This document shows, piece by piece, positions 1-11,834 of a stretch of DNA of 64,000 bases (position 1 is its first letter; each line of letters begins with the position of its first letter). Source of the stretch: Lactuca virosa (lineage: Eukaryota > Streptophyta > Magnoliopsida > Asterales > Asteraceae); the NCBI GenBank assembly GCA_928212115.1, contig CAKMRJ010005523.1, forward strand, positions 143,082,943 through 143,146,942. The letters run 5' to 3'. A model generated the notes under the pieces. That model saw only the letters and a program-made list of their open reading frames with translations. It did no database searches and had not been told where the DNA came from. The position numbers were made by a program, and so were the translations under genes.

Positions 1-1
1 T

Positions 2-1020
2 GAGGCTGTAAACCACATAAAAACCCTGCAACAAACCCTCCAAAAGCTTCAAAGAAAGAAGAGAGAGAGCTTCCATGGTTTATCAACAAACACCACTATT
101 GCTTCCATAATTCAACCACAAGGACTGATCCTCAACACTAGGGAATCCTTTTTAGCTGATCAGACTTCCCCAAATAACCACTTTGGAATCGTCTCTCCAG
201 CTCCTAGCTCCACCTCATTTTCTTTCCCAATTCGTTCACCAACAGTCTTCCAAACATGGACTTCTTCTAATGTCACTTTAAATGTGTGTGGTCTCGATGC
301 ACATTTTAGCATTTGCTCACCCCGAAAGCCTGGCCTAGTTACCACAATTTGCTTTGTACTAGAGAAACATAAACTGGACATAGTTTCTGCACATATTTCT
401 TCGGATCAAATGAAAATCTTTTTTATGATTCATGCCCATGTAAGTAATATTCCATTTTTAGCATAATTTTGTATTTTTGTTGAACTATTTAATTAGTTGT
501 TTTTTTTGTTTGTTTCCATTATCCTTTTTGAAGTAACCAAAATTCCCTTGTTTTTTACCCAATAAAAGTAACAGATGATTAATCGAATAGGGGCAATGAA
601 ATTCTTAAAAAAGAGTGAAAGGATATTGAGTTAGCTGATATTTGTAGAATCAGACATTACATGAAACAAGTCCACACATATCAACTTTGACATCAAGACT
701 TAGGGTTTGTGGTAGCCATGTTTTGAAAAATATCGACTTTATTTATTAAGACCATATATAAACTGCTTTAATTAATAATTATATTTTTCTAATGTTTTTC
801 CTGCAAGGCTTTAAATTAAGACTGGAAATATGTTTATATGTATTCCAATTTCCATATATAGATTTATAAATAATTACTATATTAATTTGTCTAACAGTTT
901 TCCTGCAATGTTGATTAGGCAAACACTCACAATCAATTTGTGGAGTCATTTCCTTATGATGAGGTTTACAAGCAGGCTGCAGCAGAGATAATGCTTTGGG
1001 TTACCTCTAAATCATCATAA
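2..1020 (+). CDS. bHLH95: bHLH95-like transcription factor, C-terminal part (two exons)
   Basis: DNA-binding regulator of the plant bHLH family, nuclear; Arabidopsis bHLH95 (RGE1) acts in endosperm and embryo development. The frame enters at base 2, so the N-terminus and basic region lie upstream. Exon 1 (2-439) begins in the end of the second bHLH helix (EAVNHIKTLQQTLQKLQRKK), then a Ser/Thr/Pro-rich linker, then FQTWTSSNVTLNVCG and SPRKPGLVTTICFVLEKH, the ACT-like dimerisation fold typical of this subgroup. A GTAAGT donor follows at 440; the intron is 440-918 with an AG acceptor at 917-918; phase 0 is kept. Exon 2 (919-1020) encodes the hallmark end VYKQAAAEIMLWVTS and stops at TAA 1018-1020. 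About 179 residues are visible, with no stop or frameshift. It is the only intact-looking host gene in the window. Orthology to bHLH95 is from recalled family features, not a search. Confidence 0.85.
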
Positions 1021-2730
1021 TTTTCTGAAAGCATCTTCGGTGGTCTTTGGATGTTTGCAGAAAACAAAAGATATTGTCGTTCACCAGTAATGTTGGTTGA
1101 TGAGATGGACTTTTAGTCCATAACAGTTTCCTATTTAAAGTTCTTTAGCTTCTATTACTATCATCTGTTTAAGCTTGAACCTATTGTCGCTGCTTGGAAT
1201 TAGATTATGTTTTCTTTAGAAAATTTATGTTTATGGTATTTGGATTGATGTAGTTTCCTTTTTAATCATCCCGGATTTTTAGAAGTTTTTGTTTGCTTAT
1301 TACCATCTCATATGAAGTGCGGATTTCGTTAAAATGCCTATTACTTTATAGATGAAATAGTCACAAAAACAGGATTCTTTATGTCAATCTAACAAGATAA
1401 AAATAGAACTAGCTAGAAATCTAAGCCAAATCCTCGGAGAATGACACAATTCACGTGTTGCACGGTTGTCAAATTTCAAATTAAACCAATTAACTATATA
1501 TAACTAGTTTATAACCCGTGAGATCCACGAATATACAATTAATTAAACTTTCATAGTAAAAACTTGAAATTATTAATTAATTATTTCAAATAAATTATTA
1601 ATTAAAAGATATTTGTTTATCTATATATAAAATTATAATCGTTGATTCAAATAAATACATGAAATTACATCACCTTATAATCTATACAATTTTGTTTTAT
1701 TTTTTATTATAAATTTATTAATTTAATATAATTAGAGTGGGAAATTTAAAATTGAGAATCAATATGTTGACAAGTGGCTTAACATTAATTAAAAAGAGTA
1801 ATAGGATAACATATGCAAAATAATTACTGTTTTATTAGTATAGGGAGATAGGTTCCTTAAGACCCCTAATATATGATTGTTGGAAATTTATATATAAAAA
1901 AAAGTATTGCACTACCCACACACTCTAGGCTTAAATGTTTAAGACAAAAATGCTGCAGAAACGAGAAATCTTATTATTTACTAAACTGGATTATTTTGGA
2001 GGAAATTTAGTTATTTACATCACCTTTTCATGAGTTTTTACCCATAACATGGTACTTAAAAAAATATTCACCAAAATGTGGTAGTCTTAAACTTATTTAC
2101 AAAATAGTAGTGAAAAGATCTTTGCATTGATTTTATTTATTTATTAAATAAAAGAAATTAGAGTAAAATGACCCCACCATACTACCTCACGTGTTCTTCT
2201 ATTCTCCATCATCATTTCTTACTCGCAGGAAAAGTGGAAATGTAGAAACATGGATGCTTTGCTTGATTGCTTCACTGGATGCTTTTTACTCTCATTTTTC
2301 CTCCATGTTTAAGCTTATCCGTTTTTCTGCGTTTCTTCAATACGTTGCCTTTCCAAAGGTTTCGTTCATAATCTTCTCCTTCACCAGTTCCCTCACACGT
2401 ACTCATATGTCGTCGATTTCCCTCACATATATACATTCTTTTGTGTTCCCCTTACCGATTGTCGTTTGTTGTCGTCTTCCGTCGGGTCTCCTCTCTCCAT
2501 CTACGCCTTCCATCGCCATAACCATTGTTTTTTGTAATTCGTATCAATGAGTTTTCTAGCAGTTTTTGCATCCAATGCCTAAAAAACAGTGGAAAACAAG
2601 GTATCTTGTGTTTTTGTGTCTGGTTCTATTCTATATGTATGTTGGTGATTTTAGTGTTATATTTTTTGTATTTGGAACTTATATTGAGCTAAGGGACTTC
2701 ATAATTTGTACTTTAATATATTTTTAGGTA
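1021..2730. other. 3' flank of bHLH95-like gene and intergenic DNA
   Basis: The first 200-250 bases after the stop are T-rich and probably 3' UTR. The rest is AT-rich (TTAATTAA-type runs at 1540-1720). A degenerate CCCGTGAGATCCACG palindrome at about 1517-1531 resembles a common dispersed plant repeat. An open frame at 2191-2550 is pyrimidine-rich, low in complexity and matches nothing I recognise. No gene is called. Confidence 0.6.
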
Positions 2731-2732
2731 TG

Positions 2733-2915
2733 TGTGGAGTGCACGCATGTATAAGATCGAATTAGAAGCCGGTTCGACGACAAGTCGGGGGTCCAGGAAC
2801 AGCGCCCTTGGGTCTGGGGTTTCCAAAGGGACTGTACCCCTTTGGTGGGGTCTATGGGCAACGCCCCTAGCGGGTTCCAAGGGGCAGAGCCCCTTGCTGG
2901 GGTACATAGTGGAAA
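2733..2915. repeat. GC-rich block of short inverted repeats
   Basis: An abrupt GC-rich island in AT-rich DNA, built from imperfect repeats of the type GGGGY-N-GCCCC. One clear hairpin is GGGGC-AGA-GCCCC near 2881-2893; AAAGGG/CCCTTT pairs lie upstream. Frames are open on both strands because of the composition, not because of coding. It probably belongs to an unidentified repeat together with the tandem repeat and TATA box downstream. Confidence 0.55.
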
Positions 2916-2964
2916 AATCAAATTCTTAAGGGTGATTTTGGTAAAACTGACTAAAATCTTCAGT

Positions 2965-3085
2965 TTTGGAAACCATTGATTTCCTCATTAATTTCAGATT
3001 CCCTTGATTTGTTTGCTCATTAATTTGGATTCCCTTGATTTATTTCCTCATTTAATTTGGATTCGCTTGATTTGTTTCCAAAGAA
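2965..3085. repeat. 32-bp tandem repeat, 3-4 copies
   Basis: Units of about 32 bp built on TTGATTTGTTTCCTCATTAA then TTTGGATTCCC. The first copy is diverged and the last truncated by a purine-rich run. It lies between the GC-rich block and a TATA box. Confidence 0.7.
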
Positions 3086-3130
3086 ACCCCTGACGACCAA
3101 CACTAAGTCGAAACCCTACATCTCGTTTTC

Positions 3131-3138
3131 TATATAAA
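3131..3138 (+). promoter_or_regulatory. TATA box (TATATAAA) of unidentified repeat
   Basis: TATATAAA preceded by a pyrimidine run and followed by a CTCTCCTCTTG leader-like stretch. It resembles an LTR or solo-LTR core promoter, but element ends were not found. Confidence 0.4.
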
Positions 3139-3299
3139 CGACTCTCCTCTTGAGGAAAAATGATGACCTTTTAGCTCTCGTTTTCTTCATACGAACTCAG
3201 AATCTTCTAGCAATTTGGCTTACGTTTTCTGTGCCTAGATTCGTAAGTGCCCCATTGAGATTATCCTAGGCTGAGTTTTATTGTAACACGGGCATAAGG

Positions 3300-3656
3300 T
3301 AGAAATATCAGTTCGGAAAGTGTTTACATGATCGACGAGGTATCCAGATCTCCACTATAAACCATACCCAATTTCTAACAATGTACAACATACATGCTTA
3401 TGTATTTTTTAGTTCGAGTTTGATAGCAGTGACGAGGTATTTAGGATTTTCAATTTTGGTTTTGGTTAAGAATTCTTAGAATTTAAATTTTTTTTGGTTT
3501 GATTTATATTTAAAATAACGGATTCAATAATAGATTTTTCAAAAATTTTAAACACTTTATGTTTGTTTTGTTGCTGGAAAAAAGTTTAATGGCCAGAAAA
3601 GAAAAAGTGTTGGTGGCCGGAAACAATGGGGGTGATGTTGTTAAAGTTAAACAAAC

Positions 3657-3695
<39 letters not shown>

Positions 3696-4020
3696 CCAAG
3701 TAAAAGATAATCTGCTATAGTTTGGTAATTAAAAATGAAACAACTATTTTTCAGTAAATATTTTTAAAAAATTCCATAGGTCGGTATAAAACTCACATTT
3801 TCATAGAGATGATGCACCTATTTATATACAACATACATAACTACTTTATTATAGTTACTGGAGAGAAAACTGACTAATAAATGTCATAACCACTATATAA
3901 TATTTATGTTGTTATTGTCTTCAATGCCTTGTTTTTTTTTTCTCAACTACACTACCCGTTTCAAAAATTTCGCTTCTAAACTTAGATCTCCTAAAGCAAT
4001 AATTGCATAAAAACCAAACG
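3300..4020. other. Intergenic, AT-rich, no gene seen
   Basis: No coding signal or recognisable element was found apart from the TAA microsatellite at 3657-3694. Confidence 0.5.
3657..3694. repeat. (TAA)n microsatellite
   Basis: About twelve uninterrupted TAA units. Confidence 0.95.
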
Positions 4021-4032
4021 AATAAAAACCAA

Positions 4033-4103
4033 CCTTTTCATTCAAGATCTTGAGGTCACCAACTTTGAGTGGTTTGTGAAGATATTTGCAACTTCATCTC
4101 TAC
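4033..4103 (-). pseudogene. Relic of Copia RNase H C-terminal end
   Basis: On the minus strand the sequence reads DEVANIFT, then after a one-base deletion KPLKVGDLKILNEK. This matches the conserved tail of Copia polyproteins (ADIFTKPL...). Only about 24 residues are recognisable. Its strand agrees with Copia element K on the far right (60.7-63.4 kb), so it may be the distal end of K with all of H inserted between. I could not find K's RT in the remaining gap, so that link is tentative. Confidence 0.55.
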
Positions 4104-4739
4104 AAAATTATTAAAATATTAAGCTACACTCTAAGGAACCTTTATTGTAACATAGTTAGTTATTCCTCTCTAATCTTCATATTGTACAGGTATAATGGTT
4201 GGAACAATATATATACATATGTAAGTGAAACTCTATAGGTATTGTGATTATTGTATGGGAATATTTTATTGTTTATGCCACATCACACTGCCATGTAAGC
4301 AAAGGTTGTTAAGTTTACTAATGAATTGTTAGCTCACAAATTCTGTTAGAGGTTTGTTAGATTAGTTTCTTATCTTCCCTTTTGCTAGTAGAAAAATAAC
4401 TTTTAATGAAGATAAACAATGATATGCATCTTTTATGATGGACAAAACTAGAAGTTATAGACTATGTCATCATTTGTAAAAAAATTAAAGATGTACGACA
4501 CACATAAATGTTCGTCGTTAAATGATAAAATTCATGACACACATAAATGTGCGTCATCGTGTACTATAATTAATTGCAATTTGAAATAACACGGATACAC
4601 TTCTTATTTGTTTGCCATACTATAATATAGCATGTCGTCTTTTAGTACACTCTTACGTAGAATCGTGCTTTTCATTCACATCACCACATCAGAAATGCTC
4701 TCTCATGTATGTTACAACAAAAGTATACAATCAGCAAAG
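4104..4739. other. Intergenic stretch with a small palindromic direct repeat
   Basis: Two copies of GACACACATAAATGT followed by CGTC lie at about 4498-4518 and 4535-4555. GACACACATAAATGTGCGTC is itself an imperfect palindrome, a type common in MITE interiors. No coding content was found. Confidence 0.5.
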
Positions 4740-4749
4740 TTATATATAT

Positions 4750-4842
<93 letters not shown>
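4740..4842. repeat. (TA)n-(GA)n compound microsatellite
   Basis: (TA)n runs to 4811, then (GA)n to about 4842, ending at the left arm of the fold-back element. Confidence 0.95.
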
Positions 4843-4846
<4 letters not shown>

Positions 4847-5182
4847 GATCGGGTGAGTACTTATTTTAAAGTGAAGACTCGTGAGAACACCTTAAAAAAA
4901 TTGAAAAAAATACAAATCATAAAATCGAGCATAAATCTATGTCCGGGAGAAAAAAATTAGAAAAAAAGATTTGGATCATTAAAATTGAATCATGGATCAT
5001 AATGATGCAAAATTAAAAATTAAAATTGAATCATGGATCAATTTTAATGATGCAAAAAAAAAAATTCAATTTTTTTTCTCTCAGACATAGATCTATGCTT
5101 GATTTTATGACTTGTATTTTTTTCAATTTTTTAAAGTGTCCTCACGAGTCCTCACTTTAAATTGAGTCATCACAGGAACCGG

Positions 5183-5187
<5 letters not shown>
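4843..5187. mobile_element. Fold-back MITE with about 150-bp inverted arms
   Basis: The left arm contains TTTTAAAGTGAAGACTCGTG then CATAAAATCGAGCATAAATC. The right arm contains their reverse complements CACGAGTCCTCACTTTAAA and GATCTATGCTTGATTTTATG. The arms pair over about 120-150 bp around a centre with two copies of AAAATTGAATCATGGATCA. No transposase is present. It is flanked on both sides by (TA)n, so a TA target is possible but the duplication cannot be delimited. Confidence 0.75.
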
Positions 5188-5252
<65 letters not shown>

Positions 5253-5268
5253 CACACACACACACACA
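5187..5268. repeat. (TA)n-(CA)n microsatellite
   Basis: TA dinucleotides to 5242, then CA dinucleotides to 5268. The open frame across them is an artefact of the repeat. Confidence 0.95.
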
Positions 5269-5329
5269 ACCATTAACAAAATTGAAACACTACTCCAAAA
5301 GGCCGATGAATAATCTTACCATATTCAAA

Positions 5330-7408
5330 TTAATTGATATTTATCCTCCCCTTCAACAATGATTGTGGCACCATTGATGTTTTATTGATTGCCATAGCAA
5401 GTTCAATATCTGTTATCACCAAATAATCGTAGTAGCTATCAAGAAATGTCTTTATGTGAGCAAACCTGATGATGAAAACATTTCTATTCTCCTCTGCCAC
5501 TTTCGATACATCAACATTACACAAGATTTTGATATCGTGATGGGATCATTCAGATTCATCAAAGGAAATTCTGCAATTGTAAACTCGAATGCCACATAAT
5601 TTTCCCTCACACAAAATAACGAATGTTCTGCAACAATCCTTCGAATAACACATCAGGTACAATCAACATCACTTTGACAATCTTCACTAAAGACCACACA
5701 TCCTCTTCACTTTTTCCTAAGACCGCATAGAAACAAATCTTCAATCTCTTGAACTCAACTTTATCATTGAAATTCTCAACAATTTTGAACTGAGTGGATG
5801 TGAATAAAAGATGATTGATTAGGAAATCAAGCTGAATGAATTCCGAGTTCTCGGTGTCATAGCTTTTCTTTGGTCTTTTCAAGAATTCATGATTCTTACC
5901 AAGTACCGCTATCTCAAATTGTTTCATAACAATAATACTTTTTAGGATTTGTTTAAGCCTGGTGGATCATTCACCCTTTGACTCAAACTATTGTTGATTT
6001 GCCTTTGTCTTTCAATCCCTATAGCTTCCAGTCTCTTCTTTTCTTCTTCTGGCTGTTCAACTTGAATGCTTTTCCCCTTATCTTTGGGATCAACATTAGA
6101 AGTTGTTTTGACAAGGGCAGAACTTGAACCTCCAGCTCCTTCATTGATCGAAATCCTTTTTGTTTGAAATTTCGACTGATCAAGATTCCCTGTTGTAGCA
6201 GTTGTTGTTGATGATGTAATTACTGGCTTCATTGGGATTGTTGTTGGAATTTGACTAGACATAAATTTCCCCACAACTACTCATGAATCATCACCAAATC
6301 CCTTAGACAATCCAACTCCTCTTTCTCCCCTTACGAGACGTGCACAGGATGTGGGCCATTTGTTGGTAAACGAAGTACTAAATTGAGCATTGGAGCCAAC
6401 TCGGCTTTGATACTTTACTTAATCCTCGAAACCATTATAGAAATGGAAGATTGAGTCGAAAGATATATTTTGATAATGTTTCTTTAATGCCAAATAAAAA
6501 CTCTTCAACTTTATCAAACACTTTGTCATCCTTCTCAGTCTTTCCTGTAAGATCTTTTGAGTAATCCTAGTTGAGTTCAACCAAGCGAGTTGTTGCACCA
6601 GCTACGACATCAACTTTTTCATGCAACAAGTTGTAGTTATCATCAATCTTCTTAACCTCTTAGAAGTCAAGGTTTGAAGTTCATTAACTTTGAGTTCAAG
6701 AGAAGCTTTCATTTCAGCCACTTTTTTTGTCAAAGAGTTCATGACATTCTTTAGCAACTTCATGAAGCTTAGTGATCTCGTAATCAAAAGTTTGAGATTG
6801 AATAGCCATTCTATCTTCATTCTTATTAGCAACATCCTCAATGACAGTTCTTAGTCGAGACTCTTAAGCTTTCAAAAGACACTCAACTTCAACCCCACTA
6901 ACATAAATCTTGCCTCCTGTATCAGCCAAAAATTGAAGAAGATAACTGATTTTTGAATTGAAAATCTTGAATTGCTTACCCTACATGATCAACTCATAAG
7001 GTATGTCTTCTTCTTCAGGGTTAAACTGTAAATCAGCAAACAAGACCATAACATCATCATCATCTGCATCAGTATCTGTAATGGTTTTCTCAGGTTCAGT
7101 GGATTATGAAGAGAAGAAAGTAGCAATCGGTTCTTACATGACACCATCAAATGTTGGAGAAAGAACTGTAGAAGAAATTGGTGTAACAGATGAAGGTGGA
7201 GGAAAAGATGGTTGTGGTGGAGGAACAACAGTTGTTTATGACTATAGTGGTAGTAGTTGTCTCGACAGTCTTCATCCCTTCACCCATGTTGAAATTTGTG
7301 TCCTCATTAGATAAGTTCACAGCATCCGTATTAGATACATTTGCATTGACATCAGGATTACTTGTCACCTTGAAAATCGGCTTGATGGAGGTATTCCTTC
7401 GTGGTGAC
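5330..7408 (-). pseudogene. Copia element H, third ORF, C-terminal part (broken)
   Basis: Function unknown. It continues, on the same strand, the ORF that starts at 31717 and is interrupted by the 22.9-kb insertion A. In reading order: a Pro/Ser/Thr-rich stretch (7408-7100); an acidic segment (DDDVMVLFADLQFNPEEED); a block with GKQFKILNSK; a long Lys/Glu helix-prone region (about 6600-6900); a low-complexity TTTATT/KDKGKSIQVEQPEEEKKR segment with ERQRQ and NDPPGLNK (5942-6274); and a hydrophobic C-terminal domain (KQFEIAVLGKNHEFL, EDVWSLVKIVKVML, DVSKVAEENRNVF). It carries several frameshifts and stops. From memory, proteins of this layout recur downstream of Copia pol in lettuce and other Asteraceae, in the place where SIRE-type elements have an env-like ORF. 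No signal peptide or transmembrane segment stands out, so I do not call it env. Confidence 0.65.
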
Positions 7409-8267
7409 TGTAACGCTCGCAGATTCGGGCTAGTCAATTTAGAGACAATAAGCGTCAAAAATGACTTTTTGATAGAAAATTATTTAGAATAAATAATCTT
7501 AACCAAGTTATAGTATATGTCACAAGGGTTCCGTACATATAAACAACACTGAAATCCGAGTTATAACGAAGAAGTTATGACCTGTTGATGTTTCGCGACA
7601 AAACCAACACAATGATGTGTGACGTAAAAAGTGAGTTTATGATAAAATACATTTTAGCCTTAGTGATCTAAACGAAATTTGTTGTATACATTAAACCGAG
7701 AGCGTGCATAAAAAGAACGTCCAAATCTGACTTCGTATGAGGAAGTTATGATTTGTCTAAGATTTAACATAGAAGTGCACAACCCGGAGTTCGAATTTTA
7801 GATCGACCTATTTTTAGCCGACAAAATCTAAACGAGAATCGAATATCTTGTTAATAGGAGCTCAAAAATATAAAGACAAACGAAAATGAACGTCGGATGA
7901 CAAAGTCATGAATTTTTAACGGACTTTACCTGTCTAAGCCTGTTAACATATAACTTTAAAAATAAAGTCAAATTTAGCCGATGGAGTCTAAACGAAAGTT
8001 GTAGATTATGTCGCCACCTACGTGTGGATATAACGATTGTCAAAAGCGGAGCTCGTATGTGAAAGTTACGGAATTTAGAAGTCGGGATTAGGCTGATGCG
8101 AGGAGGGTGAGATGGCTTAATCTGGACCATTGCTTCCTCCCCACGGCCTCACTTCGGATGACTGACAGATGCCCCCTCGTACGTGCAGCATAGCCTTATA
8201 CGCGCATCGTACTGAGTATGTGCAACGTACTCCGAGGATTACGCCTAGCGTAGTCCGAGGAGCTTAG

Positions 8268-8277
8268 CTATAAATAG
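8268..8277 (+). promoter_or_regulatory. TATA box of LTR A
   Basis: CTATAAATAG, followed about 15-60 bases on by a pyrimidine-rich CTTTCTTTCTCTCTC leader. Upstream are imperfect palindromes of the GTACG/CGTAC type (8170-8260). Confidence 0.7.
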
Positions 8278-8872
8278 ATGCGAATGAAGTCTCATTTCTT
8301 TCACACCTCAACCTTTCTTTCTCTCTCAAACATCTCTCTAAACCTCTCCCAATCCCTAGTAACTCCTAAGTACTAGAGGCGAGTCCCGGAGCGCCAGAAG
8401 GCTCCGAGAAGAAGAGCTTTCGGCTCGGAAGTTCTGCCCCCGCAGAGCCCGGTTCCTAGCCAAACCCCCTTATAAGTAAGTCATGCTTACCCTACTTTAA
8501 GTATAACTTATGTTTAAGTTTAATATCGTTATTATGAACCTGTAAACAATATATGTATTATAAAATAAAATATACAAAGTGTTATTATAATATCTTTTAA
8601 CTACTCGCGGTACGAGAATCTGGTTTGAAGGGCCGCATAGGGTTGTTGTAACACCCGCAGATTCAGGCTAGTCAATAATAAGCGTTAAAAATGATTTTTT
8701 TATTATCTAGGATAAATAATCTTAACCAAAGTAATATTTATGGTCAACAATTGTAACATATTTCATGTAATAAAAAAGAATGACGTGAATATTATGTGTT
8801 TCATGATTATTACAATATAAATAGGAAAAATCAGCTGAATCATCCGTAAATCGTAAAAATAAGTGCGCCAAA

Positions 8873-8934
<62 letters not shown>
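8873..8934. repeat. (CA)n-(TA)n microsatellite in B LTR1
   Basis: The same CA/TA run recurs at the equivalent position of LTR2 and LTR3 with different lengths. Confidence 0.95.
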
Positions 8935-8937
<3 letters not shown>

Positions 8938-10499
8938 AAAGTACACGTCTCCCCGATCCCAAAAATATAAACTTCGTAGAAATCCGATTCCGTATGAAGT
9001 AGATATGATTTTTATAAGATATAAAAGTCAGCCGCACACAACGAATGCATGACGTAAAAAGCTATGAAAAGAATGGTTGACTTTTAGCTAATGTCACCAA
9101 AACAAAAATCATAGTGCTCCTTAAAAATAGGAATTTTGAGAAAAAGAATGCCAAAAACGGAGTTCGTATAAGAGAGTTATCATTTTAACAAAATCATTTA
9201 ATTTTATAAAAATATAGACGAAAAATAAAGTCCAAATTAGCCGATGAAGTCTAAACGAAAGTTGTAGATCTCGTCGATAGCTACGCGTGTATATAAAGAA
9301 CGTCTGTAACATCCCGACTCCCGGGTACTTCATTTATTTATTTATTTAATGAGTGACTCGACGAGTTGGGTGTTCGAATCGTCGAGTAGAGTTGGATTGA
9401 GCATGTGGGTTTAAAGACCGACTCGACGAGTCAGAGAGCCGACTCGCCGAGTAGGCGCTGTAAGATGAAAACCCTAATCTCCGGGGTTGGGGCCTATTTA
9501 AGAGAACTTATGTTCTCATTTCCGCCTCACCAGCTGCCCAACTCCCCTGTGTGAAACCCTAAACGTTTGTAGTGAGCTAAGAGAGTTATAGAGCTAATCC
9601 TTGAGTATTCTAGTGCATATTTTGAGGAGAAGAGGAGATTATCCAGCAAGGAGCAAGGAGAAACTGTTGGATCTAGTGCTATTTCGTCCAGAGCCTCTGT
9701 GGAAGGTAAAAAGCCTACACCTTTCTCATCTTATTGGTTAGATCTCATGATTATGGAAGCTAGGGCTTTTATCACCTTTTATTGGGACTTTGAGTGCATT
9801 GAGCTTATCAGGAGGTCTAGACTTTAGATCTGGACCTTGTGAGGTCCATAGAGTCCAAAGGTCCCAGATTTATCCAGCCATAAGAAAGTTCTTGTGCTTA
9901 AACACCTTATTTAGAGCTAGTAGTGGCATTATGGAGCAAATATGCCATGCATGAACGTAAAGATCGAAGCTTTACATCATAATCGAGCCTTAGGAAGTCA
10001 GATCTGGAGTATGGGGCATGGGTTCTGCCTTAAAGTGTCTGAATGAGAATTTGACTTAAGGGACTCGACGAGTCAATGAGCTGACTCGACGAGTCGGATA
10101 GGGTTTTCACGATGAGACTGAACACGCGATAACTCGGCGAGTTGAGTTGGTTTTCATGAGGCTTATGAGGAAACGAGGGGACTCGACGAGTTACTTTGAT
10201 GCACTCGATGAGTTGGGTCAACAAGGACTGTTGACTCGAGCTTGACTTCTGTTGACTTTTAGGGTTTTGACCTAATGTGACTAATGGAGACCATATAGGG
10301 GTAGAATGGTCTTTTACCCTTCCCAAGAGTAGTGAGGGGCTAGTATGAGTTTATTTAGAGTTGTGATTTTTTAATTAGAGATAATTATCATATGTGTTAG
10401 GCGGAGGATAGATCGGTGATTCGTGCACGAGGTGTATTTGCTTGCTTGCTTCGAGGTGTGTCTTCTCACTATACTTACCTAGAGTGGTAATCTTTGTGT

Positions 10500-10661
10500 G
10501 ACCGGAGGGTCTTATGTGCTTATTTTGAGTATTGTGATATCCTTCATTATGTCTTTGTGATTTATGCTTTGTATTTTCCTGAGCTTACTGAGTTAGGACC
10601 AGAGGGTCCACCCGAGTTGTGGGACCGGAGGGTCCCACTGAGACACATTGACCGGAGGGTC
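10500..10661 (+). repeat. Hairpin array in LTR C
   Basis: Four stem-loops: GACC-GGAG-GGTC (10500-10511), GGACC-AGAG-GGTCC (10596-10609), GGGACC-GGAG-GGTCCC (10621-10636) and GACC-GGAG-GGTC (10650-10661). In the 3' LTR the last has loop AAAG with the same stem (16939-16950). Confidence 0.75.
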
Positions 10662-10708
10662 TTATCTGAGTATAGCCACGAGAGGCTAATAAGATATATG
10701 TGGTATTT

Positions 10709-10790
10709 TGGGGAACTCACTAAGGTTCGCGTTTACCGTGTTATGTGATATGTGTTTCAGGTACTTCTCAGGATCGCGGGAAGGCGCTGG
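10709..10790 (+). promoter_or_regulatory. Shared LTR block CTCACTAAG ... TTTCAGGTAC
   Basis: GGGGAACTCACTAAGG, a short spacer, TGTTTCAGGTACTTC (like a 3' splice site), then GATCGCGGGAAGGCG. Versions occur in LTRs C, D, E and F. Confidence 0.65.
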
Positions 10791-10968
10791 CTTGATTGTA
10801 CACACACTTGAGATGGAGTTTATGTTTTGTGGATCCTGGATTTTTAATCAAACAATTATGGAGTTGTGTTTTGATAATTTGACATTTGGGATTTGGTGAA
10901 ATGTGTTTATGAGAATTAAGTGATTTATAAAACGAAAAATTTGTTTGAAAATTTACGGTGTTACAAGT

Positions 10969-10980
10969 TGGTATCATAAC
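10969..10980 (+). promoter_or_regulatory. Primer-binding site of C
   Basis: TGGTATCATAAC, three bases after the LTR end; it differs at two positions from the tRNA-Met complement TGGTATCAGAGC. Confidence 0.75.
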
Positions 10981-11834
10981 CTTGGTTTGAGGGATTCGGA
11001 TGCACCTTCGGGTGTGGCTGGACTCAAACTGAGGATTCGAGAAATTTTTTTAAAAGAAATGATTTTTCTAGAATAAGAAAGAGTTTTAAGAGAAAACGAG
11101 TTGGATCAGTGTGCACAATCAGCCAGAACCCGAACGGTGATTTCCTAAAATACCCTTACTTAATTGTGATATGATATATTTACGAGATATTAGTGATGCA
11201 TGCTAGAGGATAGGCTAGGTATTTCATATTTTAGGGCTAGAGTTGCCTGATTTGTGATGCCTTAGCCTAGGAGCTATTGCTATGTGTTATGTTCCTTGAG
11301 TATGTGATGAGTAGGAGTATCTAGCAGGAATCTTTTAAAGAGAGCTTTGAGTAGTGGAGTAATCTAGGAGAGATACCTAGATGTGCTTTTGGAGGAATCT
11401 ACTGAGAGGGTAGTTAGATGCTACGAGGGGTGGGATTGCTTGAGTCGGCGATGCCCTTTTGAGTTATGGATAGAGCGAGAGGAGTTATATACCAGAGTGG
11501 TTTTACGTGCGGGTGGAGTTTATTCGATGCCCGAATGCTGCTTACTTTGTGCTTTGTGGAACTGTTGATGATGGGAGTCAGCTACCGAGTGAATGTGACG
11601 ATATTCAGGAGGTAGATGGCTGGCATCATGAGGAGTTCTTCAGCAGCTGATGGCAAAGAAGTGTGAGAACCTAGGAAGAGCCTAGGGAGATACCTTAGTC
11701 AGATGAGTACGCTGATAGAGGAGAGTATTCGCTGGAGAGCGACCATGTGCAATGGGATTGGTGATCGAGGAGGTTGAGCAGCTATTTAGGAAACCTGGGA
11801 CGATCCGTGTGGAAAGTATGGGTAGATGTGGCAG

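Larger units (their letters stand above)
9305..10965 (+). repeat. 5' LTR of C
   Basis: In order: GACTCGACGAGTC palindrome cluster (9355-9460), AAACCCTAA telo-box and CCTATTTAAGAG core promoter (about 9470-9503), a second GACTCGACGAGTC cluster (10060-10215), four GACC-GGAG-GGTC hairpins (10500-10661), then the GGGGAACTCACTAAGG ... TTTCAGGTAC block (10709-10790). Confidence 0.9.

Noticed and set aside
2191..2550. 119-codon open frame
   Set aside because: Pyrimidine-rich, low complexity, no domain and no promoter or splice context; kept as intergenic.
4104..5300. Missing RT of Copia element K or 3' LTR of H
   Set aside because: No RT motif and no similarity to 60341-60670 could be found, so neither was annotated.
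5162..5362. Open frames through TA/CA microsatellites (also 8840-9037, 26917-27220 and 41542-41808)
   Set aside because: They encode only YI/TH repeats and arise from dinucleotide runs with no stop codon.
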